From contig NZ_CANKYH010000010.1 in NCBI RefSeq assembly GCF_947487915.1, positions 62,001 to 126,000 on the forward strand: a DNA stretch of 64,000 bases, given 5' to 3'. This DNA comes from an uncultured Serinicoccus sp. Lineage in GTDB: Bacteria > Actinomycetota > Actinomycetes > Actinomycetales > Dermatophilaceae. Of this stretch, positions 57,952 through 64,000 are shown in pieces (position 1 is the stretch's first letter; the number at the start of each line of letters is the position of its first letter). The translations under genes were made by a program, and so were the position numbers. Below the pieces are notes generated by a model, which worked only from the letters and a program-made list of their open reading frames with translations, had not been told where the DNA came from and did no database searches.

Positions 57952-59298
57952 ATGAAGCGCACCACCGGTGCTGTAGCCATCACCAGCGCGGCGGCGCTGC
58001 TGCTGTCCGCCTGCGGCGGCGACTCCGGCGAGGAGACCGCCGACCAGGGCTCGTCCGCCGAGGAGACCGCCGCCGAGGACGACGCGGCCGCCGAGGACGA
58101 GGACGCCGCCGACGAGGAGGCCGCGGGTGACGAGGCCGCCTCCACCGAGGCCCCCGTCCGCGACGAGAACGCCGAGCTCGTCATCTGGTCCGACGACGTC
58201 CGCGCCCCCATCCTCACCGAGTGGGCCGAGCAGTTCGGCGAGGAGTACGGCATCACCACGCAGGTCCAGGTCGCGACCGACGTGCGCCAGCAGTTCAAGG
58301 ACGCCGCCAACGTCGACCAGGGTCCGGACATCGTCGTCGGCGCCCACGACTGGCTGGGCGAGTTCGTCCAGAACGGCATCGTCGAGCCCGTCCAGATGTC
58401 CTCCGACACCCAGGCCCTCTTCACCGAGGACTCGCTGGAGGCCACGAAGTACGACGGCCAGATCTACGGCGTGCCCTACGCCACCGAGTCCCTGGGCCTC
58501 ATCCGCAACACCGCCCTGGCCCCCGACGCCCCGGCCTCCATGGAGGAGCTGGCCGCCTTCGGCAACGAGCTCGTGGACGCCGGCGACGCCGACCAGGCCT
58601 TCGTCACCCCGGTCAGTAACGTCGGCGACGCCTACCACGCCTTTCCCTATCTCTCGGCCTACGGCGGTGGCATCTTCGGCACCAACTCCGACGGCGGCTG
58701 GGACCCGGACAACGTCATCGTCGGCTCGGAGGAGTCGATCCAGGGCGGCGAGAAGATCGCCTGGATGGCCGAGGAGGGTCTGCTCAACGTCAACGTCGAC
58801 TTCCCGACCATGGAGTCGCTGTTCGCCGAGGGCCGCACGCCCTACATGGTGGCCGGCCCGTGGGCGATCCCGAACGTCGAGGGAGCCGAGATCGAGTACG
58901 CGATCGACCCGATCCCGGACTTCGAGGACGGCGGCGAGACCGTGCCGTTCCTCGGGGTCCAGATGTTCTACGTCGCCGCCGGCGCGCAGAACCCCACGCT
59001 GGCGCAGGAGTTCGTCAACACCTACGTCACCACCGAGGACATGCAGCTGGCGCTCTTCGAGGCCGGCCAGCGTCCGCCGGCCCTGCAGTCGGCGCTGGAC
59101 ACCGTCTCGGCGGACGACGAGGACATCGCGGCCTGGTCGGCCGCCGGCGAGGGTGCCTCGCCGATGCCGAACATCCCCGCGATGAACGCCGTGTGGCAGC
59201 CCCTGGGCCAGGCCACCTCGGACATCGTCGGTGGCTCGGACCCCGCTGAGCGCCTCGAGGCCGCTCAGGAGGAGATCGTCTCCAACATCGGCCGCTGA
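57952..59298 (+). CDS. malE: Maltose/maltodextrin ABC transporter substrate-binding lipoprotein
   Basis: A 448-residue CUT1 binding protein. MKRTTGAVAI and the lipobox LLLSAC (C21) mark a lipoprotein. Residues about 24-72 are a highly acidic Ala/Glu/Asp linker. The binding domain starts ELVIWSDDVRAPILTEWAEQF and includes YGVPYATESLGLIRN and YMVAGPWAIPNVEG, typical of MalE-like proteins. The start is ATG 57952 with GAAGGAG 6 nt upstream; the reading frame is open earlier but that region is the promoter. It is first in the malEFG-amylase operon, and a strong hairpin follows. Confidence 0.87.
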   Translation: MKRTTGAVAITSAAALLLSACGGDSGEETADQGSSAEETAAEDDAAAEDEDAADEEAAGDEAASTEAPVRDENAELVIWSDDVRAPILTEWAEQFGEEYGITTQVQVATDVRQQFKDAANVDQGPDIVVGAHDWLGEFVQNGIVEPVQMSSDTQALFTEDSLEATKYDGQIYGVPYATESLGLIRNTALAPDAPASMEELAAFGNELVDAGDADQAFVTPVSNVGDAYHAFPYLSAYGGGIFGTNSDGGWDPDNVIVGSEESIQGGEKIAWMAEEGLLNVNVDFPTMESLFAEGRTPYMVAGPWAIPNVEGAEIEYAIDPIPDFEDGGETVPFLGVQMFYVAAGAQNPTLAQEFVNTYVTTEDMQLALFEAGQRPPALQSALDTVSADDEDIAAWSAAGEGASPMPNIPAMNAVWQPLGQATSDIVGGSDPAERLEAAQEEIVSNIGR

Positions 59299-59312
59299 GC
59301 CGGTCCCTCATC

Positions 59313-59356
59313 CCTCGGCCCGGCGGCGCGGACGCTGTCCCGCCGCCGGGCCGAGG
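59313..59356 (+). terminator. Strong intercistronic hairpin between malE and malF
   Basis: A perfect 16-bp GC stem (59313-59328 with 59341-59356) around a 12-nt loop. It lies inside the operon and probably attenuates transcription or protects the malE mRNA 3' end. Confidence 0.7.
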
Positions 59357-59429
59357 CCCCCAGCACGACCCCTAACGCCACGCCTCAGAGCACCCACGAC
59401 GGCCGACGGCCTCAGTTCAGAGAGGGACG

Positions 59430-61067
59430 ATGATGTCCGAGACACGGAGCAGCGAGGTCGATGCTGCGCTGCAGAACCTCGAGCCGACCGGGGAGCACCT
59501 CGAGTTCAGCTCGCGCACCCCGTTGTGGGTGCAGGTCGTCAAGTGGGGGCTGATCCTGCTGACGGTCGCGGTGCTGGGCTGGATGGCCCAGCAGGTCATC
59601 GAGGCCGGCTACTGGCTCATGGTCTCGCTCATCGGGTTCATCGCCGTGTGCGTCATCGCGGTCTACGCCACCAGGCGGGCCATCCCCGCGAAGTACCTCT
59701 TCCCCGGCGTCCTGCTCATGCTGCTGCTGCAGATCTGGCCGCTGCTCTACACCGTGCAGATCTCGTTCACCAACTTCGGTGACGGCCACATCAGCACCAA
59801 GGAGGAGGCGGTCGCCTCCATCGTGTCGAACTCGGTGCGCGAGGTCGAGGGCAGCAGCCGGTATGCCCTGAACATCGCCGTCCCGGAGGGCACCGACGTC
59901 GCCACCGGAGACCTCGCCTACCTGCTGACCGACGCGGAGGGCACCTACTACGTCGGCACCATCGACGGCCTGGAGGAGCTGCCGGCCGACGGGGTCGAGG
60001 CCGGCCCGACGGGCCGCATCATCTCGGCCCCCGGCTGGACCGCGCTGACCCCGCAGCAGGTCAACGACCGCTCCGACGACCTGGCCGACTTCGGGGTGCC
60101 GGTCTTCGACGACGCGGGGGAGCAGACGGCCGGCATCCGGCAGGTGGGCCTGTCCGAGGCCTTCATCGGCACCCCGACACGGGTCTACGACGAGGAGGCC
60201 GACACCATCACCGACACGGTGACGGGCACGGTCTACGTCGCGGAGGACGCCAACTTCGTCCCGCAGGACGGCGAGGGAGCGGCGCTGCCCCAGGGGTGGC
60301 GGGAGTTCGTCGGCTTCGAGAACTACACCGACGCCTTCACCAACCCCACCCTGCGCGAGGGCCTGACCAAGGTCTTCGTCTGGAACGTCTTCTTCGCGGC
60401 GTTCACCGTCGTCGCCACCTTCCTGCTCGGCATGGCGATCGCCCTGCTCATGAATGACGAGCGGCTCAAGGGGAAGGGGGTCTACCGCTCGATCCTCATC
60501 CTCCCCTACGCCCTCCCGATCTACGTCACGGCGCTGGTCTGGGCCTCGATGTTCAACCAGGACTTCGGCCTCATCAACAACCTCTTCGGGCTGGACATCA
60601 ACTGGCTCGGCAGCGCCTGGTGGGCGCGGATCGCCGTGCTCATCACCAACCTGTGGCTGGGCTTCCCCTACTGGTTCATCGTCTGCACCGGGGCCCTGCA
60701 GGCCATCCCCAGCGACGTCAAGGAGGCGGCCGCCATCGACGGCGCCGGTGCCTTCGCCACGGTCAGGAGGGTCATCATGCCGCTGCTGCTCGTCGCGGTC
60801 GGCCCGCTGATGATCGCGTCCTTCGCCTTCAACTTCAACAACTTCGGGCTCATCTGGCTGCTCACCGAGGGCGGGCCGTTCGTCGGCGGGCAGAGCTCCA
60901 TCGGCTCCACCGACCTGCTCATCACGCTGGCCTACCGGCTGGCCCTGGGCGGGGCCGCCCCCAACTTCGGCTTCGCCTCGGCCATCTCGGTGATCATCTT
61001 CTTCCTGGTGGCCACCATCAGCTACTTCGGCTTCACCCGTACCGCGGCGCTCGAGGACGTGAACTGA
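59430..61067 (+). CDS. malF: Maltose/maltodextrin ABC transporter permease MalF
   Basis: A 545-residue permease. Two N-terminal helices and a third before residue 110 (YLFPGVLLMLLLQIWPLLYTV) are followed by a large extracytoplasmic domain (about 115-310), the P2-loop domain characteristic of MalF that contacts the binding protein. The transmembrane core carries the EAA motif EAAAIDGAGAF near residue 430 and LIWLLTEGGPF. The start is ATG 59430 with GAGAGGGA upstream; ATG 59433 is equally possible. Confidence 0.92.
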   Translation: MMSETRSSEVDAALQNLEPTGEHLEFSSRTPLWVQVVKWGLILLTVAVLGWMAQQVIEAGYWLMVSLIGFIAVCVIAVYATRRAIPAKYLFPGVLLMLLLQIWPLLYTVQISFTNFGDGHISTKEEAVASIVSNSVREVEGSSRYALNIAVPEGTDVATGDLAYLLTDAEGTYYVGTIDGLEELPADGVEAGPTGRIISAPGWTALTPQQVNDRSDDLADFGVPVFDDAGEQTAGIRQVGLSEAFIGTPTRVYDEEADTITDTVTGTVYVAEDANFVPQDGEGAALPQGWREFVGFENYTDAFTNPTLREGLTKVFVWNVFFAAFTVVATFLLGMAIALLMNDERLKGKGVYRSILILPYALPIYVTALVWASMFNQDFGLINNLFGLDINWLGSAWWARIAVLITNLWLGFPYWFIVCTGALQAIPSDVKEAAAIDGAGAFATVRRVIMPLLLVAVGPLMIASFAFNFNNFGLIWLLTEGGPFVGGQSSIGSTDLLITLAYRLALGGAAPNFGFASAISVIIFFLVATISYFGFTRTAALEDVN

Positions 61068-61068
61068 C

Positions 61069-62043
61069 ATGACTTCTCCCCAGGACCCCACCAGCAGCAC
61101 CCTCGGGTCGGTCGACGCCCACGGCAGCGACCAGGCCCGTGGCGGCCGGCTCGGCACGGCCTCCGCCGACGTCTACACCGTCACCCGGAAGTCCCGGCGC
61201 GCGTCCTTCCGGGCCGTGTGGTGGCGACACGCGCTGGCCCTCCTCGCGCTGGCCTTCGCCCTCTTCCCGATCATCTTCATCGTGTCCTCCGCGTTCAACA
61301 ACGCGGGCACCCTGTCGACGTCCGGGCTGCTCCCGACCCGGTTCGGGCTGCGCAACTTCGACGCCCTGTTCAACGACGCCGCCCGGCCCTACTGGACGTG
61401 GTACAAGAACTCGCTCATCATCTGCGGGGTCGCCACCGTGGCGACCCTCGTCCTGGGGGCGGCGGCGGCCTACGCCTTCTCCCGGCTGCGGTGGACGGGT
61501 CGGCGCTTCGGGCTGCTCTTCATCCTCCTGGTGCAGATGTTCCCGGCGCTCCTGGCGTTCGTCGCGCTCTACATCACCTTCGCCACGGTCGGCGAGGTCA
61601 TCCCGCAGATCGGTCTGAACACCCTGTGGGGCCTGCTGCTGGTCTACCTGGGCGGGGCGATGGGCGCGAACATCTGGCTGTTCAAGGGCTACTTCGACAC
61701 CATCCCCAAGGAGCTGGACGAGGCCGCCAAGATCGACGGTGCCAGCCACGCCCGGGTGTTCTTCACCATCATCCTCCCGCTGGTGACACCCATCCTCGCG
61801 ACCGTCGGCATCCTCGCCTTCGTCGGCCTGTGGGGCGAGTTCCTGCTGGCCAGCATCTTCCTCACCGACGCCGAGAACCAGACCCTGGCGGTGGGCCTCT
61901 ACGCGACCCGCAACGCCGACCAGAACCGCTACTTCGGCCAGTTCGTGGCAGGAGCCCTGCTCGCCTCGCTGCCGGTCGTGCTGGTCTACCTCAGCCTTCA
62001 GCGCCTGCTCATCGGCGGCATGACCGCGGGTTCGGTCAAGTGA
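61069..62043 (+). CDS. malG: Maltose/maltodextrin ABC transporter permease MalG
   Basis: A 324-residue permease with six helices after a polar N-terminal 50 residues. The EAA loop reads ELDEAAKIDGASHARVFF (about 218-235). The start is 1 bp after the malF stop, and the C terminus QRLLIGGMTAGSVK is the classic MalG ending that inserts into MalK. It overlaps the amylase start (GTGA). Confidence 0.93.
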   Translation: MTSPQDPTSSTLGSVDAHGSDQARGGRLGTASADVYTVTRKSRRASFRAVWWRHALALLALAFALFPIIFIVSSAFNNAGTLSTSGLLPTRFGLRNFDALFNDAARPYWTWYKNSLIICGVATVATLVLGAAAAYAFSRLRWTGRRFGLLFILLVQMFPALLAFVALYITFATVGEVIPQIGLNTLWGLLLVYLGGAMGANIWLFKGYFDTIPKELDEAAKIDGASHARVFFTIILPLVTPILATVGILAFVGLWGEFLLASIFLTDAENQTLAVGLYATRNADQNRYFGQFVAGALLASLPVVLVYLSLQRLLIGGMTAGSVK

Positions 62044-64000
62044 GCCGGGCGGTCGATCCTCACCACGACGGGTCACCGCTCTACGTCAGCGACCAGCACC
62101 CCGCGCCCGGCGCGGTGGTGCGGGTGCGGGTGCGGGTGCCGCGCGCCGCGGCGGTCTCCGCCGTGCACGTGCGCACCACCCCGGACGGCGAGCAGTTCTT
62201 CACCGACGCGCGCGTGGTGCACCGGACCGAGGACGAGGACTGGTGGCAGGGCGAGGTCACCTGCCACAACCCGGTGACGACCTACCGCTTCCTCCTCCAG
62301 GGAGAGGACGACGAGTCCGGGGGGAGGGCGGGGAGCGGAGCCCCCCGCCGGTCGGCATACCGCTGGCTCAACGGCACCGGCGTGCACCTGCGCGACGTGC
62401 CCGACACCAGCGACTTCCGCCTGGTCACCCACACACCGCCGCCGGACTGGGCGCAGCGCGTCGTCGTCTACCAGGTCTTCCCCGACCGCTTCGCGCGCGA
62501 CGCCGCGGTGGAGCCGGTCGGCGACCCGGGCGGCCCCCGCACCGACCTGCCCGACTGGGCCGTCCCGGCGCGCTGGGACGACCCGGTGGCGACCGGGCGG
62601 GGGGACAACCCGGCCCAGGTCTTCGGCGGCACCCTCGACGGCGCCCGGGAGCGGCTGGACCACCTCGTCGACCTCGGCGCCGACGTGCTCTACCTCACCC
62701 CCGTCTTCCCGGCCCGCTCCAACCACCGCTACGACGCCTCGACCTTCGAGGCGGTCGACCCGGTGCTCGGCGGCGACGCGGCCCTGCTGCGGCTGCAGGA
62801 GGCGGCGCACGAGCGCGGCATACGCGTCATGGGCGACATCACCACCAACCACACCGGCGACGCGCACGAGTGGTATGCCGCCGCGCGCCAGGACCCGGAG
62901 GGCGAGTTCGCGTCGTGGTACGTCCGTGACGACGGCCGTCCGGGGGAGTGGGTGACGTGGCTGGGCGTGGAGAGCCTGCCCAAGCTGGACCACGCCAACC
63001 CGGCCCTGCGGGCGCGGCTGACCGAGGGGCCGGGGTCGGTCATCGAGCGGTGGCTGGGTGAGGGGCACGGCTTCGACGCCTGGCGGGTCGACGTCGCCAA
63101 CATGACCGGGCGCTACAAGGGCAGCGACCTCACCCACCAGGTGGCGCGGGAGACGCGGGCCGCGGTGGACCGGGCGACCGGCGGGCAGGGGCTGCTCATC
63201 GCGGAGCACACCCACGACCACAGCCGGGACGTCGACGGCGACGGGTGGCACGGGGTGATGAACTACTCCGGCTTCACCCGGCCGGTGTGGACCTGGCTGC
63301 GGGCGGCCGACTTCGCGCCGAAGTTCCTGGGCAGCCCCCTGCAGGTGCCCCGGCTCGGGGCCGAGCTGGTCGCCGAGACGATGCGCGACTTCTGCTCGAT
63401 CGTGTCCTGGCGGGCGTGGACCCACTCGATGACCCTCGTCGGCTCGCACGACACCACCCGTGTGCGCACCCTCGTCGGCGACGACGTGGAGCAGGTCCGG
63501 GTGGCGGCGGGGCTGCTGCTGACGCTGCCCGGGATCCCGATGATCACCTACGGCGACGAGATCGGGATGCCGGGCGACTTCGGGGAGGACGGCCGACGGC
63601 CGATGCCCTGGGGGTCCCGCGAGACCGACGACGGGCTGTGGGACGCGACCCTCACCGCGCACTACCGCCAGCTCATCGCCCTGCGGCACGACTGCCCGGC
63701 GCTCTGGGGCGGCGGGATGCGGTGGCTCTATGCCGAGGGTGACGTCATGGTCTTCCTGCGGGAGCACCCGGAGCAGACGGCCCTCGTGCACGTCGCGCGG
63801 GCGGCCCACGACGACGTCGAGATCCCGACCACCCAGGTGGCCGGGGCAGGGGCCGCGCAGGGCCGGACACCGCTGACCGCGGGGCTCGACGTGACCGGGA
63901 GCGTGCTGCGGCTGAGCGCGACCGGCCCGACCGTGCAGGTGTGGACCTGGGCGACCGACGCACCGGCCTGGGAGCCGGTGCCCGAGACCTACCGAGGTGG
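62040..64000 (+). CDS. GH13 alpha-amylase/cyclomaltodextrinase-like enzyme (3' end cut by window)
   Basis: At least 653 codons, open to the window edge. An N-terminal beta domain (about 1-115) precedes the (beta/alpha)8 barrel: RVVVYQVFPDRFARD, LYLTPVFPARSNHRYDAS, MGDITTNHTGD, GFDAWRVDVANM with nucleophile D351, LIAEHTHDH with acid/base E389, and VGSHDTTRV with D471. The N domain and motif style suggest a cytoplasmic neopullulanase/maltodextrin-degrading enzyme; no signal peptide is present. The start is GTG 62040 overlapping the malG stop, which places it in the mal operon. Confidence 0.88.
   Translation, partial: MSRAVDPHHDGSPLYVSDQHPAPGAVVRVRVRVPRAAAVSAVHVRTTPDGEQFFTDARVVHRTEDEDWWQGEVTCHNPVTTYRFLLQGEDDESGGRAGSGAPRRSAYRWLNGTGVHLRDVPDTSDFRLVTHTPPPDWAQRVVVYQVFPDRFARDAAVEPVGDPGGPRTDLPDWAVPARWDDPVATGRGDNPAQVFGGTLDGARERLDHLVDLGADVLYLTPVFPARSNHRYDASTFEAVDPVLGGDAALLRLQEAAHERGIRVMGDITTNHTGDAHEWYAAARQDPEGEFASWYVRDDGRPGEWVTWLGVESLPKLDHANPALRARLTEGPGSVIERWLGEGHGFDAWRVDVANMTGRYKGSDLTHQVARETRAAVDRATGGQGLLIAEHTHDHSRDVDGDGWHGVMNYSGFTRPVWTWLRAADFAPKFLGSPLQVPRLGAELVAETMRDFCSIVSWRAWTHSMTLVGSHDTTRVRTLVGDDVEQVRVAAGLLLTLPGIPMITYGDEIGMPGDFGEDGRRPMPWGSRETDDGLWDATLTAHYRQLIALRHDCPALWGGGMRWLYAEGDVMVFLREHPEQTALVHVARAAHDDVEIPTTQVAGAGAAQGRTPLTAGLDVTGSVLRLSATGPTVQVWTWATDAPAWEPVPETYRG

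Overview
The window is about 72% GC and contains mycothiol genes (mshA, mshD, a mycothiol-dependent formaldehyde dehydrogenase pair), GlnR, CarD, SenX3/RegX3, DUF2516 and DUF4032. This points to a high-GC actinobacterium. Gene content and order suggest Micrococcales, most likely the Intrasporangiaceae/Ornithinimicrobiaceae group; that placement is inference. All of it reads as ordinary chromosome. I found no phage, plasmid, transposase, rRNA or CRISPR array.

Layout. 1-5.3 kb: an alcohol dehydrogenase, an SdsA-type alkylsulfatase, tRNA-Lys(TTT), a LiaF-like protein and a secreted endo/exonuclease-phosphatase. 5.3-13.7 kb: an NCS1 permease coupled to a cysteine hydrolase, a Ski2-like helicase, an alpha/beta hydrolase coupled to an SRPBCC protein, a MetF-type reductase and a small coiled-coil protein. 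13.8-17.0 kb: a glycine-betaine ABC operon read leftwards. 17.2-20.9 kb: full-length cobalamin-dependent metH. 21.1-26.1 kb: treY-treZ and a coupled third gene of unknown function. 26.5-30.6 kb: MutT1-like Nudix/phosphatase and mshD, then glnR, a membrane protein and a nitrobindin. 30.6-34.8 kb: an LCP ligase, ygfZ, asparaginase, dtd and DUF2516. 34.9-44.8 kb: a conserved actinobacterial core block (methyltransferase, mshA-ybjN-gpmA, regX3/senX3, phoU, lpqE, carD, ispD, ispF). 45.2-50.4 kb: a formaldehyde-detoxification pair, DUF6412-yidC2 and a GH31 glycosidase, which lie between ispF and cysS. 50.5-55.0 kb: cysS-rlmB, a membrane protein and a DUF4032 kinase-like protein. 55.2-56.2 kb: a solitary AbiEi-like/nuclease gene. 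56.5-64 kb: a maltose/maltodextrin regulon (ATPase diverging from malE-malF-malG-alpha-amylase), the amylase running off the window.

Working together. The treYZ, GH31, GH13 and maltodextrin-transport genes form an alpha-glucan/trehalose theme; with the betaine importer they suggest an osmotically flexible organism. Mycothiol genes occur at three separate loci. Several operons use 4-bp ATGA/GTGA start-stop overlaps. About 18 genes carry an extended TANNNT-like -10 hexamer 6-8 nt before the start codon, the arrangement of leaderless transcripts.

Most unusual signals. (1) IspD is fused to a P-loop kinase directly before ispF, in the position of the pathway's kinase step. (2) A solitary AbiEi/PD-(D/E)XK-like gene is bracketed by two inverted, mutually related arrays of 32-bp tandem repeats. 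(3) The octamer GGCATACC/GGTATGCC is strongly over-represented on both strands and in any reading frame. (4) Several intergenic gaps each hold a private tandem array (periods 17, 19, about 21, 32, 34 and 45 bp).
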